A stretch of 64,000 nt of DNA from Cytobacillus sp. IB215665 (GTDB taxonomy: Bacteria > Bacillota > Bacilli > Bacillales > SM2101): assembly GCF_033963835.1 (NCBI RefSeq), contig NZ_JAXBME010000007.1, positions 1 to 64,000 of the forward strand, given 5' to 3'. This document shows positions 18,073 to 26,933 of this stretch, in pieces. The notes under the pieces are model-generated. The model saw nothing but the letters and a program-made list of their open reading frames with translations. It was not told where the DNA came from and did no database searches. The translations under genes were made by a program, and so were the position numbers. Every line of letters begins with the position of its first letter. The first letter of the stretch is position 1.

Positions 18073-18930
18073 ATGGCAAATGTTTTAGAAGTAGAAAGAT
18101 TGTGCAAACGGTATGTAGATAAAGATTTCATGTTAAAAAATATCTCTTTCGCCATTCCTTATGGTACTATCATCGGCTTTATCGGAGACAATGGGGCAGG
18201 AAAGTCAACAACAATGGGATTGATTTTAGGTACATTACATAAGGATGGTGGGCTCATCAGGATATTTGGAGAAGAGCTTGATTCAAAAAGGTTTTATTTA
18301 AAAGAAGATATCGGCGTTGTTTTTGATGATATGTATTTGCCTGGGCAATTGAATATTGAAAAATTAGGAAAAGTATTTCGGCATATTTATCAGAATTGGG
18401 ATCCAGAAACATTTAATCAATATATTGACCTTTTTTCTTTACCGAAAAAAAAGAAGATTAGTGACTTCTCAAGAGGGATGTCTATGAAGCTATCTACAGC
18501 AGTGTCCCTGTCTCATGATGCGAAGTTACTCATTTTAGATGAAGCAACAGCGGGTCTTGATCCATCAAGCAGAGAGAATTTATTACAAGTGTTAAAGGAA
18601 TATGTGAAAGATGGACAGCGCAGTATTTTGTTATCGTCGCATATAACAAGCGATATTGAAAAAATAGCAGATACTTTAATTTTTATTAGAGACGGTGAAA
18701 TTCTGCTACAAGTTAATAAAGAGACGTTGTTATCACAATATGCAATCTTGCAATGTAAATATAGGGAATTTGATCAAATTGAGTCAGATGTGATTGTTGC
18801 GTATGAAAAGAATGATGATATAGTTGATGTGCTTGTCAGTGATCTAGAGCGAGTTTCCCTTTCAATAACGCGAAAAAAATTTTCCATTGACGACGTGACA
18901 CTTTTATTAATGCGAGGTAAAAACGTATGA
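18073..18930 (+). CDS. ABC transporter ATP-binding protein (YtrB/BcrA-like)
   Basis: A 285-residue ATPase with Walker A GDNGAGKST, signature FSRGMSMKLS, Walker B LLILDEATAGLD (Ala where most have Pro) and switch His in SSHITSD. AAGGAGAG five bases before ATG 18073 selects this start over 18052. The stop overlaps the permease start by 4 bp (ATGA). This ATPase type usually travels with a GntR regulator (YtrA-like) directly upstream, but none is visible here, only a 280-bp gap with short coding-like debris. Likely role is export of a cell-envelope-active compound; the substrate is unknown. Confidence 0.88.
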   Translation: MANVLEVERLCKRYVDKDFMLKNISFAIPYGTIIGFIGDNGAGKSTTMGLILGTLHKDGGLIRIFGEELDSKRFYLKEDIGVVFDDMYLPGQLNIEKLGKVFRHIYQNWDPETFNQYIDLFSLPKKKKISDFSRGMSMKLSTAVSLSHDAKLLILDEATAGLDPSSRENLLQVLKEYVKDGQRSILLSSHITSDIEKIADTLIFIRDGEILLQVNKETLLSQYAILQCKYREFDQIESDVIVAYEKNDDIVDVLVSDLERVSLSITRKKFSIDDVTLLLMRGKNV

Positions 18931-19586
18931 AAGCTTTGTTGTTAAACCAATATTATTCTGTTGAGAAAAGTTTTAAGTTCTATTTAGTTTTAAGTGTTGT
19001 AATAACTGCAATTTTGCTCTTTATTCAAAATGAACTAACTTTTCGTTTTGCTGGAATTACTCCAGTTCTCTTCATTGTCCAAGCTGCATTTGAGGGACTT
19101 AAGCTTGATGCACTGTCTGGATGGAATAAATATATGAATACGCTACCATTGAAAAGAAGTCATATTGTGAAAAGCCAATATTTGTTTTATTTCATTATGG
19201 TGCTTATTGGTTCAGTAGTAGCGATTATCGTATTCATGTTGAGCGAACTTTTTATTGGGGATATTTTAACTATTTATACGATTACCTGGTTGATGAATGG
19301 TGGTGGACTGGCTCTTTTTTTAGGTTGTTTTATATTTCCACTTACGTACCATTTAGGAGTAGAAAAATCTGATATAATACAAATAATTAGTGTAATTGCA
19401 GGAATTGTGGTGTTTTTTCTTAGTAGCGCGTTGTTTGAATTGTTTTGGAAACATGTATCATCTGACCCTATACTAAGCGTAAATTATGAGGTGTTATTTT
19501 CAGCTCTATTTTGGATAGTTGCACTAGTATTCTTCCTTGTATCCTATACGATAGCGCTTCAAATTTATAAAAGAAAAGAGTTTTGA
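18927..19586 (+). CDS. ABC-2 family membrane protein (permease partner)
   Basis: A 219-residue protein with six membrane spans, matching the short ABC2_membrane_5 type partnered with YtrB-like ATPases. It has a 4-bp ATGA overlap with the upstream ATPase gene, so the two are one transcription and translation unit. No further gene follows on this strand. Confidence 0.82.
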   Translation: MKALLLNQYYSVEKSFKFYLVLSVVITAILLFIQNELTFRFAGITPVLFIVQAAFEGLKLDALSGWNKYMNTLPLKRSHIVKSQYLFYFIMVLIGSVVAIIVFMLSELFIGDILTIYTITWLMNGGGLALFLGCFIFPLTYHLGVEKSDIIQIISVIAGIVVFFLSSALFELFWKHVSSDPILSVNYEVLFSALFWIVALVFFLVSYTIALQIYKRKEF

Positions 19587-19795
19587 GCGGCATATTTGCA
19601 AAATAGGACGTCAAAGTTCCAAGAGTCAAAGCGTGTCGAAATTTTTGTAAACACAATAATTCTAGGACTTCACTGTACAATAGCTTTCTGATAATAAAGC
19701 AGGTTAATAGAGTAAATTTAAATGGTCTACTAGCATGTCTTCGAACAGTACATCACCATCATTAAACAAAGAAAAAATTTAATTAGTAGCAAAAT

Positions 19796-19830
19796 AAAAA
19801 ACGTGAATAAAGTCACCTTCATTCACGTTT
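19796..19830 (-). terminator. intrinsic terminator of the ferritin-like gene
   Basis: AACGTGAAT pairs with ATTCACGTT across a short loop. Read leftward the stem is followed by TTTTTA, a proper leftward terminator just after the stop of the gene at 19843. Confidence 0.75.
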
Positions 19831-19842
19831 TCTACTCTCTGG

Positions 19843-20349
19843 TCATCCTCTGCTTTTTGACAACAAAAAACCGAAGCGAATTCCGTGTTCGATTTCGTCT
19901 GTGAATGCTCGAAAGAATGTATCACGAACTCTTAAATCTTTTGTTAACAAATAGCTATTACGGTATGATTCATAAGCTTTTAGTTCATCTTCATAAGCAA
20001 GCTTTAACCCTTCACGGTATGTTCTAAAAACGACCTTATCAATATTGTATTTAGGCTCATTACCTGTTAAAACGGTGTATAAGTCTGAAAATATTTTTAG
20101 GTGCTCTCGTTCATCTTCTAAAGCATGTGAAAGATCTTTCTTATGTTGATCATTCGGTGCAGCCTTTAATAGTCTTTCATAAAAATCAATTGCTGTTGCT
20201 TCACCTATTACAGCTTCATTTAACGCTTCAACAACTTGCTGTGTAATGACTTCTTGATCAGATCGATTATTTACTTGTGTATTTAAATGTCGTTGTTGAG
20301 GGTGGACAAGAGCTTGTTGATTCGGGTACTGTGGAGTGTAATAATACAT
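19843..20349 (-). CDS. ferritin-like / rubrerythrin-type four-helix protein
   Basis: A 168-residue protein. A Tyr/Gln/Pro-rich head (1-30) precedes four helices carrying metal-ligand patterns: GEATAIDFYERL, EDEREHLKIF, YEDELKAYESY and DEIEHGIRF. The two ExxH repeats and matching Glu residues fit a di-iron centre of the ferritin-like superfamily. The head resembles coat-associated proteins, so a spore-related role is possible but inferred. The gene stands alone with its own terminator. A second, different ferritin-like protein is encoded at 23114. Confidence 0.8.
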   Translation of the reverse strand: MYYYTPQYPNQQALVHPQQRHLNTQVNNRSDQEVITQQVVEALNEAVIGEATAIDFYERLLKAAPNDQHKKDLSHALEDEREHLKIFSDLYTVLTGNEPKYNIDKVVFRTYREGLKLAYEDELKAYESYRNSYLLTKDLRVRDTFFRAFTDEIEHGIRFGFLLSKSRG

Positions 20350-20473
20350 ACAATCATCCTTCCTTCATTTTCATATATGTATCATACGAAAAAAAAACTA
20401 GGCATGTGCCTGTCAATGGATAAGATGTTGATAATTAATATTGAGCTAATGAATGAGGAAGTACAAAGACAAT

Positions 20474-21295
20474 TTACGTAGTGACCTTCGCTTCTCGTCC
20501 AACTTTACATACTAATTTCATTAACATTCTATGAGCAAACGGGAACATCGAAAACATAATATCTATCGTTCTTCGCATTGGCAGTGGACAAATAATCGGT
20601 TTATTTTTGTGCACACCGTCTATAGCTATTGTTGCAAGTTTCTCTGGAGACATCATTTTTTGTTTTTTAAGTTGATTAGTCATCATTAGTTTGTCCATTT
20701 TAATTGCTTTTGCATTGTCAAATGCTGCTGTTCGAACGAATGTAGGACATAATGTGCTTACGTTAATACCGTAATTTTCGGCCTCATAGTGAAGAGATGT
20801 AGTCAAACCAATTACTGCATGTTTTGTCGTAGCATATGCTGCACTTAACGGGGATGGACCCAGTCCAGCAGCAGATGCAGTGTTAACTATATAACCCCAC
20901 CCTTGTTCCTTCATTAATTGATAACCAAATTGAGTCCCATAAATAACCCCCCACACATTTACATCCATGATTTCTTCCCAATGTTCAATGGACATATCAT
21001 ATAATTCACCATACATCGCAAAACCCGCATTATTAAAAATATAATCTATCCTGTAGTACTTACTATATATTTCTGAATAAACGCTCCTTACCATTTTCTC
21101 ATTTGTTACATCTAGACATATAAATTTAGCATATACACCGTCTTTGTTTAGTTCATCTTCAGTACGCTTTCCGTTTGTCTCATTAATATCTGTTATGACT
21201 ACAAACACGTTCCTTGAGGCTAATTCATTGCAAATTGCCTTACCTATTCCTGATGCACCACCAGTTACAATTGCTACCTTTCTACCGCTCATCAT
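20474..21295 (-). CDS. short-chain dehydrogenase/reductase
   Basis: A 273-residue classical SDR with the cofactor loop TGGASGIG (residues 11-18), Asp at the end of strand 2 (ITDIN, which points to NAD(H)), NNAG, catalytic Ser in NTASAAG and YATTK supplying Tyr and Lys. The last 50 residues are hydrophobic and basic and may bind a membrane or lipid substrate. AGGAGG seven bases before the ATG supports the start. It lies near an SGNH hydrolase and a TetR regulator on the same strand, 192 bp from the former, so a lipid-metabolism setting is possible. Confidence 0.88.
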   Translation of the reverse strand: MMSGRKVAIVTGGASGIGKAICNELASRNVFVVITDINETNGKRTEDELNKDGVYAKFICLDVTNEKMVRSVYSEIYSKYYRIDYIFNNAGFAMYGELYDMSIEHWEEIMDVNVWGVIYGTQFGYQLMKEQGWGYIVNTASAAGLGPSPLSAAYATTKHAVIGLTTSLHYEAENYGINVSTLCPTFVRTAAFDNAKAIKMDKLMMTNQLKKQKMMSPEKLATIAIDGVHKNKPIICPLPMRRTIDIMFSMFPFAHRMLMKLVCKVGREAKVTT

Positions 21296-21487
21296 GTAAA
21301 ACCCTCCTATTTAATGAGATTTATAGTTTACTGGAGAAACAGAACTACATGAGAAACCATTTTTTATTACTATAAACGTTGTAGAAAATTGGCTTTCATA
21401 CAAAACTAATCTACAGTCTAATTCGTTTGTCATAACAGGATTTCTAATATATACACCCATTGAAAGGAACAACAATTAATAACAGTA

Positions 21488-22195
21488 TTAATTAATAACA
21501 TCAGCCTTTTGTATACCATTTTGAATTGACGTGTAGACCATTTTCTCATATTGCTCAGCTACAAATGTAGCTCCAATAGAATTTAAGTGAATACCATCAA
21601 GAGTTAGGTATAACCCCCTTTTTGATGAAATATGATCAATTCGTACAGCTTTTTTATAAAGGAGAACATCAACTAAAATTCTAATAGCACTAGTTGATAT
21701 ATAATTTGAAGGATTAAGACCATCGAGTTCATTTTTGAAGTGGGAATGTAAATCTAAACATGCTACATTATCGTATTGTTTAGAGATTGAATGAATCAAA
21801 GAAGATAGTTGTTCCAATGTTTTGTTAGAATCATTGTCCAATTTCTCCCCTATAACTGATGGTGTGACAGTGACAATCTTAGTTGATGATTCAGACAAGA
21901 TACGAAGAATCTGATGATAGTATTGCTTAAATTCTTGATGATTTTTTGCAAAAGGCTGTGGTTTGACACCTAATAATTGTGAATATACATCATTGATTCC
22001 TATCCACAAGAACGTTAAATCGTATTCTAACGGAAAAGTTGTATTTGTTAAACGTTTGTTTAAACTGATTACCGTATCCCCTGCTTTTCCATAGTTATCT
22101 ATCAAGATATCTTTATTTCTCTTTTGTAGAATTGATGAAAAAGAAACACCTGGTCTTCCTTCAGTTAAACTATCTCCTATTAAAGCAATACGCAT
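21488..22195 (-). CDS. SGNH/GDSL-family hydrolase
   Basis: A 235-residue esterase/lipase-fold protein. Block I is GDSLTEG with the nucleophilic Ser, the oxyanion Gly sits in YGKAGDT, the Asn block is WIGINDV, and DGIHLN near the C-terminus supplies the catalytic Asp and His. All four blocks are intact. It has no signal peptide and should be cytosolic. The frame opens far upstream at 22246, but AAGGAGGGG before ATG 22195 sets the start. The ribosome site overlaps a gene-like fragment that ends just inside this gene. Confidence 0.88.
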   Translation of the reverse strand: MRIALIGDSLTEGRPGVSFSSILQKRNKDILIDNYGKAGDTVISLNKRLTNTTFPLEYDLTFLWIGINDVYSQLLGVKPQPFAKNHQEFKQYYHQILRILSESSTKIVTVTPSVIGEKLDNDSNKTLEQLSSLIHSISKQYDNVACLDLHSHFKNELDGLNPSNYISTSAIRILVDVLLYKKAVRIDHISSKRGLYLTLDGIHLNSIGATFVAEQYEKMVYTSIQNGIQKADVIN

Positions 22196-22429
22196 TAATA
22201 GCCCCTCCTTTATAATGTTTTGAAAACACAATTTCGTTAATCTCATTTAAGTTTTCATCAGCTAATAACCCGAGTCCCACCTCATTATTCTTCCATGCAT
22301 CTAATTGACTACAAGAATGAGTTAAGAAGGAATGATGATTTTCAAATGGATACTTTTTGAACGTTCGTTCAATTTCAGTTAAAAAAATATCGTTGTTGTT
22401 AAGGTTTAATTGATTCCAAAAATATTGTC
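22186..22429 (-). pseudogene. open gene remnant without start between tetR and the SGNH gene
   Basis: A leftward frame runs from inside the 3' end of the TetR gene to just within the SGNH gene. It encodes about 80 residues with protein-like composition (YPFENHHSFLTHSCSQ, then DAWKNNEVGLGLLADE) but no start codon or ribosome site. It may be the tail of a larger gene lost when the TetR gene joined this locus. The family is not recognised. A TTGAACG/CGTTCAA operator-like site lies inside it at 22357-22372. Confidence 0.35.
22357..22372. promoter_or_regulatory. candidate TetR operator, downstream site
   Basis: TTGAACG and CGTTCAA are perfect 7-bp arms around two bases. The site shares TTGAAC-N4-GTTCAA with the site upstream of the TetR gene. 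It lies 162 bp before the SGNH start, so the regulator could also control that gene. Confidence 0.5.
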
Positions 22430-22989
22430 ACGGCTTCAATAAAAAGTCTTTCTAAAGTTTCAAATTCAAGAATACCAATTGATGCATATAAACCGCCCAT
22501 CCAGGAGCTAAATAACATTGTTGTTTCTTGGATATTTTTTATAGAAAATTCTCCACCCTCAATGCCTTCTTGAAATATTTCAAGATAAGTTTCATAGGGA
22601 ACAGCAGCAAGGTCTGTATATAAGTTTTGAACAGTATTAGGATCAACTTGACCATTAGTAGCCATTTCTCTTCCTGCTTGAAGCAATGGGGTTTCAAAAT
22701 TATATAACACATGTTTCGCTATTCCATACAGTTTCTCAGTTGCATTTTCAAATGAAATTGTTGTGCGCTGCCATTTCTCCCTCCATTCAGTCATTGATTT
22801 TTTAGCTAAAAATACAAATAGCATCTCCTTATTTTCAAAGTAATAATAAATATGGCTTTTGCTTAAACCAGTAGCTTTGGATATATCGCTTATCGAAGTA
22901 GCTGCATAGCCTTTTTGAGAAAATATTGAAGTTGCATGTAAGATAATTTTCGACTTAGCATCTTCTTTTGGCAAGTTTTTCTTATCCAA
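22399..22989 (-). CDS. TetR-family transcriptional regulator
   Basis: A 196-residue regulator with the HTH at about residues 28-58 (TSISDISKATGLSKSHIYYYF). The C-terminal ligand domain has no clear assignment but is of the size found in fatty-acid or drug-responsive members. A TTG start is preceded by GGAG at seven bases. An inverted repeat TTGAAC-N4-GTTCAA lies 32 bp upstream and a second one downstream, as expected for self-control plus control of the following SGNH gene. Confidence 0.9.
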   Translation of the reverse strand: MDKKNLPKEDAKSKIILHATSIFSQKGYAATSISDISKATGLSKSHIYYYFENKEMLFVFLAKKSMTEWREKWQRTTISFENATEKLYGIAKHVLYNFETPLLQAGREMATNGQVDPNTVQNLYTDLAAVPYETYLEIFQEGIEGGEFSIKNIQETTMLFSSWMGGLYASIGILEFETLERLFIEAVTIFLESIKP

Positions 22990-23020
22990 ATAATCACTCC
23001 ATAATTATATAAACATATAT

Positions 23021-23036
23021 TTGAACGATTGTTCAA
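23021..23036. promoter_or_regulatory. candidate TetR operator, upstream site
   Basis: TTGAACGATTGTTCAA is an inverted repeat with 6-bp arms, 32 bp before the TetR start. A close relative occurs at 22357-22372, which supports a real recognition site. Confidence 0.6.
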
Positions 23037-23113
23037 AAAAATAGTACCATATCATTAGGTACTATTCAAGAATTTTCAAACAATTAATCATAGGATAGTT
23101 CTATTTATATTTA

Positions 23114-23548
23114 TTAATGAAGAATATTCTTTAATTGCTGAACATGACTCCTATCTTCATCAATGATTTTCTCAACTATTCTTAAGCTTTCATCATCTAA
23201 ATCTCCTCTTACTATATCCTCTGACATTTTAATTGAATATGTATTTTCTCCATCAATAAGCCCTTGAATAATTCCTTCTTTTGTATCCGGAAATCCTTTG
23301 ATTTCACTAACAAGCTCTTTCATATTACCCACTATACCGGGATTATCTGCAGGTTTACCTCCTAAGTTTTGAATCCTTTCAGCTAATAAATTTGCATGTT
23401 CTTTGTGATTTTGTTGTATTTTTTGTAGATCCTTTTTTAATTCATCATCTTTTACATTTTGCATATAACTTTCATATGCATGTATACCCATATACCTTCC
23501 TTTCAATAATGCATTTAATTCTTTAATGACTACATTGTTCTCCATCAT
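23114..23548 (-). CDS. ferritin-like four-helix protein (DUF2383/PA2169-like)
   Basis: A 144-residue all-helical protein. Motifs QNHKEHANLL and DEDRSHVQQLKNIL are paired ExxH-type sites, and GENTYSIKMSEDIV matches the helix-3 pattern of DUF2383/PA2169-type ferritin-like proteins. The frame opens at 23602, but TAAGGAGGG before the double ATG at 23548 marks the start. Function is unknown; metal binding or stress protection is the usual guess. It is the second ferritin-like gene within 4 kb, and the two are clearly different in sequence. Confidence 0.8.
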   Translation of the reverse strand: MMENNVVIKELNALLKGRYMGIHAYESYMQNVKDDELKKDLQKIQQNHKEHANLLAERIQNLGGKPADNPGIVGNMKELVSEIKGFPDTKEGIIQGLIDGENTYSIKMSEDIVRGDLDDESLRIVEKIIDEDRSHVQQLKNILH

Positions 23549-23998
23549 GTATCCCTCCTTACATGTGATTAGTATGATCAAATCAATAATTATCATATAC
23601 ATAAGTTATATAGGACATGCTACACAAACCTCATCTCTTTTTCTCGCCTAATTATTAACAACTGGTTGACATAAGAGATAATTATTCTATTCTTCACCCT
23701 GAAAAAATTTTTTTTTATAAAAACTTCATAATTAAACGATTGTGATTGGTTGTAATTTGTATAGTCCCTATTTTAATTTAGAAATGACCGTTCTATAATA
23801 AACACGAAGACCGAAGCTGAATTAACGATGAATATAAAATAAGAGTCATTGTAAGAAATGGAGACCATTTAAAAGGTTAGAGCGGGAGTTACATATTTTA
23901 TTTTTTCCTAGATTGAGGTACTACAGTCATTCATGACCTACTTAACCACCACTCGCTTCGTTAGTTTCAGTTTGAAGTAGGGACTTTTGACCGATAAA
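23549..23998. other. intergenic stretch
   Basis: No coding frame with a ribosome site, repeat or hairpin of note between the ferritin-like gene and the terminator at 23999. Confidence 0.5.
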
Positions 23999-24026
23999 AA
24001 CACGCACTAACAAGAGAGTGCGTGTA
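23999..24026 (-). terminator. intrinsic terminator of the small gene at 24037
   Basis: ACACGCACT pairs with AGTGCGTGT across a 7-base loop. A-run and T-run flank both sides. It lies 11 bp after the stop of the leftward small gene. Confidence 0.78.
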
Positions 24027-24036
24027 AAAAATTAAC

Positions 24037-24174
24037 TTACTGTTTTCCATTGTTATTTTTATTTGTTGTAGCTTCATTCACTAGTTCGTCATACGATTTT
24101 ACTTTGCCATGAGGATTTTGAGCTTGCTTCCTAACAGACCATTGTCTTTCTTGTTGCCCTTTTGACTGTGTCAT
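24037..24174 (-). CDS. small conserved protein, DUF6254-like
   Basis: A 45-residue gene below the usual size cut-off. The protein opens MTQSKGQQERQWSVRKQAQN, then PHGKVKSYDELVNEA, and is highly charged, with no membrane span. The composition and the PHGKVKS core resemble DUF6254, a family of tiny Bacillus proteins of unknown function. AGGAGG in front of the ATG and a strong terminator just after the stop show that it is a real, independently transcribed gene. Confidence 0.82.
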   Translation of the reverse strand: MTQSKGQQERQWSVRKQAQNPHGKVKSYDELVNEATTNKNNNGKQ

Positions 24175-24364
24175 AAAAAACCTCCTATGAATACTTGTCC
24201 TTTGTTATGATGTCAATGTAGGTAAATTTTATTCTTTGTTACTAAACTAAATTAAGTCGGAGATTCAACGTCTTAATAACATCATAATTCCAGCTGTTTA
24301 GATCGTTATTAATTAGTATGAAATACAATAATCAATGGGAAATTTTTTTTATAATTCTGTCTGA

Positions 24365-25033
24365 TTGATTTTCAGGAGACTTTGTTCTTCTAACCATTGT
24401 AAACACCATTCTTTAGAAAGTGAGGGTACCGATATTAAAGATCGCAAATTATTATACATCATCCTTCTAGCACACTTATTATTATTTATAGCCTTTCGTT
24501 TTCTACCATTATTTTGGTACACACTTCCAATATCGTTGTTTATATTATCATACATATCACTAAATATTGAAAAAATGCACTTTGAAGGAAGTTGGATAAG
24601 GAGTTTAATAATAGGTTGCTGCTCAGGGGTAGCATTGTACTTGATATTTGTAGTTGGAAAGGTAGTTATAATAATTTTACAATTACCATTCATTGATCAA
24701 ATTCAAGCTCTTTACGAAACAGTAAATCCAACCCTTTGGTGGCATTATTTTGTATTGTTTTGCGTTATTATCCCTGGAGAAGAACTTTTTTGGCGTGGAT
24801 TGATTCAACAACGTCTTTCATATTTAATTAAGCCAAAACAAGCCATATTTGTAGGAGCTATTCTATACGCATCTGCACATATTTATGCAGGTAATATTGT
24901 TTTAGTTCTTGCAGCTTTATTCGGAGGTATAATATGGGGTAGCTTATATGTGTGGAAAAGGAACATGGTTTTACTTATCAGTTCTCATTTAATATTTGAT
25001 TTGTTTTTAGTCATACTTTTCCCACTTTCATAA
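24365..25033 (+). CDS. CPBP-family intramembrane metalloprotease
   Basis: Up to 222 residues with about seven membrane spans. Motif 1 is PGEELFWRG, the EExxxR signature of CAAX-type/Abi proteases; motif 2 is YASAHIY with the second-site His, and SHLIFD near the end supplies another metal ligand. Such proteases process bacteriocins or anchor peptides in some Bacilli; the target here is unknown. The start is a problem: the frame opens at TTG 24365, right after a TGA, and no ATG or good ribosome site is near the expected N-terminus, so the 5' end may be altered. Confidence 0.78.
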   Translation: MIFRRLCSSNHCKHHSLESEGTDIKDRKLLYIILLAHLLLFIAFRFLPLFWYTLPISLFILSYISLNIEKMHFEGSWIRSLIIGCCSGVALYLIFVVGKVVIIILQLPFIDQIQALYETVNPTLWWHYFVLFCVIIPGEELFWRGLIQQRLSYLIKPKQAIFVGAILYASAHIYAGNIVLVLAALFGGIIWGSLYVWKRNMVLLISSHLIFDLFLVILFPLS

Positions 25034-25240
25034 ACTTTTATCGAAAAGGATTGTTGAGCAACTAGATGGTGATTTGAGCAAATGTCGCTGTAATAGAAGG
25101 AAAAAATGCTAAAAATCTACGTATTTTTTTTACTGTAAAGACGTTGTCTCCCTTATCCCATGAAAATAGGTTGTATAAACATTCGTTTTTTTGCTCAAAT
25201 AGCCTTCCATCTACTTGCATAGCTTTAAGATATTGACCTT

Positions 25241-25423
25241 TCAATGAAAATCAATTGGTATCATAGATATTGTATAGATAAACCATATTCCAAAGAAGCC
25301 AATTGATATCACAAGAAAAATGATGGCTAGAAAAATCAGCCACCTTTTTCTTATATCAAACCCAATGTTTAACATTATGATACCACTGATTAGTAATAGT
25401 ACATTTATTTGAACAATCCCCAA
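25241..25423 (-). CDS. small two-span membrane protein
   Basis: A 60-residue hydrophobic protein with two membrane spans separated by a basic turn (DIRKRW). It uses a TTG start preceded by AAGGAG at seven bases, a good ribosome site. There is no recognisable family. A further 60-codon frame overlaps its end but is not convincing. Confidence 0.5.
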   Translation of the reverse strand: MGIVQINVLLLISGIIMLNIGFDIRKRWLIFLAIIFLVISIGFFGIWFIYTISMIPIDFH

Positions 25424-25544
25424 TTCAATACTCCTTCTATTTACAAAGACATTTTCTTGTTATGTAACAAAATTTTACTCATGGTTCTTTAAATGTCCGT
25501 ATTAGCTTCAATGTAGAAGAAGACATACTCTCCCTTGCTCTTAG

Positions 25545-26348
25545 TTATTCTTCTTCTTGCAATTTTATGCGCTTAAGGATTGCTCTCTTTCGATACATCA
25601 TGGTTCCTGCTTCGGCTATATCATTTACTGCAGAGCGATTTATAAAAGCACCAAACAGGAGTCCAGCAATCGGGATCATTTGAAAAAGCTTTTTCCAGCC
25701 AATTTGATCACGATATGAAAATACAACCTCTCTCCATCCCTGAAGTTCTGAAACAACTTCTCTGCTTTGTTCAGTTTGATTAGAGTCGAACATCGACAAC
25801 TGCTGTAAAATAGCTTTTTTGCCAACAATATCAGCAGAAATAAATTGCAAAACTTTCACGATAAAAATTCTTTCATTTTTATCTGTAGGGTCAAAACCAT
25901 AACAGATAGCTATGTCCTGAAGAGTCTTTAATTGTATGCCGAGCAACATAGGTATATCAATAGTTAGAGTGAATATACCTCCAACTCCAGTACTTGCCCC
26001 CTGCAATGTGGCTGCTCTTTTTCGATTTATTGACAGCCTTGCAGCAGCTTCATCCATACACGTGATAGGCAGGTTTTCTACATCCTCTAAAGTTAAGATA
26101 TTTTGATTAGGATAATAATTTTTCAATGCAGCTATCGAGCTTAAATACGTGCCTCCTGATTGGATATATGAGCCAAGCTCATCCAGAATCAACCCAACCT
26201 TCTTTTGGATGAATTTAGGTGTGAATCTGTCAATCAGTTTGAAAGGTAGTCGTCCGAGCTTATCCCAAAACCATAAATCACTCTGATCTTTTTCCCAGTC
26301 TTCACAAGTCTTTAACTCGCTTCTTAAATATGTTATCGTTTCGATCAT
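25545..26348 (-). CDS. EcsC-family protein
   Basis: A 267-residue protein matching the EcsC family: a helical N-terminal region, then GASTGVGGIFTLTIDIPMLL, the Gly-rich family core, and the tail IPIAGLLFGAFINRSAVNDI. The family was named after a gene at the ecs ABC locus of Bacillus subtilis, but its molecular role is unknown. Here it stands alone, without ecsA or ecsB. GAAAGGA before the ATG supports the start. Confidence 0.85.
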   Translation of the reverse strand: MIETITYLRSELKTCEDWEKDQSDLWFWDKLGRLPFKLIDRFTPKFIQKKVGLILDELGSYIQSGGTYLSSIAALKNYYPNQNILTLEDVENLPITCMDEAAARLSINRKRAATLQGASTGVGGIFTLTIDIPMLLGIQLKTLQDIAICYGFDPTDKNERIFIVKVLQFISADIVGKKAILQQLSMFDSNQTEQSREVVSELQGWREVVFSYRDQIGWKKLFQMIPIAGLLFGAFINRSAVNDIAEAGTMMYRKRAILKRIKLQEEE

Positions 26349-26663
26349 TTATGTGCGTCCTTTCAAAGATGGAATTATAGTAGATTTACTAACATACGTA
26401 CTAAAATAATAAAGGTTTAAAGTGTGTTATACAATCCCTTTTTGTGTCATACTATCAATCAAACAAAATCAATCAATTCAAACTCTTAACCTATTATGTA
26501 CTTCTACAATTTGTCCTATACGACTGAACAAAGTAATAACTATACTTCTCCATCAATCGCCTTTAAAATTTTCAACAGCTGGAAACGTAATTTTGTAAAA
26601 GTGTATAAAAAAGATTTACGTTGGGAGATTGTTCCATTACAATACTCTCTAGGGGGGATTGCA
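26349..26663. other. intergenic region
   Basis: A rightward frame is open from 26496, but its first 56 codons lack a ribosome site and have weak composition; the likely start is TTG 26664. I see no other feature. Confidence 0.4.
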
Positions 26664-26933
26664 TTGTCACAAAAGGATCTTTCAAAGATTATTATTATTG
26701 TTGCAGGAACTGGTTTAATATTATTTGGTATCATAATTATATTTAAAAGCTATAGTTTTGCAGATTATCTCATGCGTAATAAATTTTTTAGTCGTTCATC
26801 CGTAAGAAGCCCTGACCCGAGTGATATGTTATTGGCTACTAAATTATATTTTGCTAGCTGTTTATCAGTTGGGATCTTAACTACTTTGGGAGGGATGTTC
26901 ACAACAACTATTGGTCTAGTAAAAAAACATTGA
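26664..26933 (+). CDS. hypothetical two-span membrane protein
   Basis: An 89-residue protein with spans at about 9-30 (IIIIVAGTGLILFGIIIIF) and about 63-85. AGGGGGG six bases before TTG 26664 is the only strong ribosome site in the frame, so I take that start. No family is recognised, and it is not linked to its neighbours. Confidence 0.55.
   Translation: MSQKDLSKIIIIVAGTGLILFGIIIIFKSYSFADYLMRNKFFSRSSVRSPDPSDMLLATKLYFASCLSVGILTTLGGMFTTTIGLVKKH

Noticed and set aside
25062-25244. 60-codon leftward frame overlapping the end of the small membrane protein
   Set aside because: TTG start within a 4-bp overlap and no ribosome site of its own; composition unconvincing.
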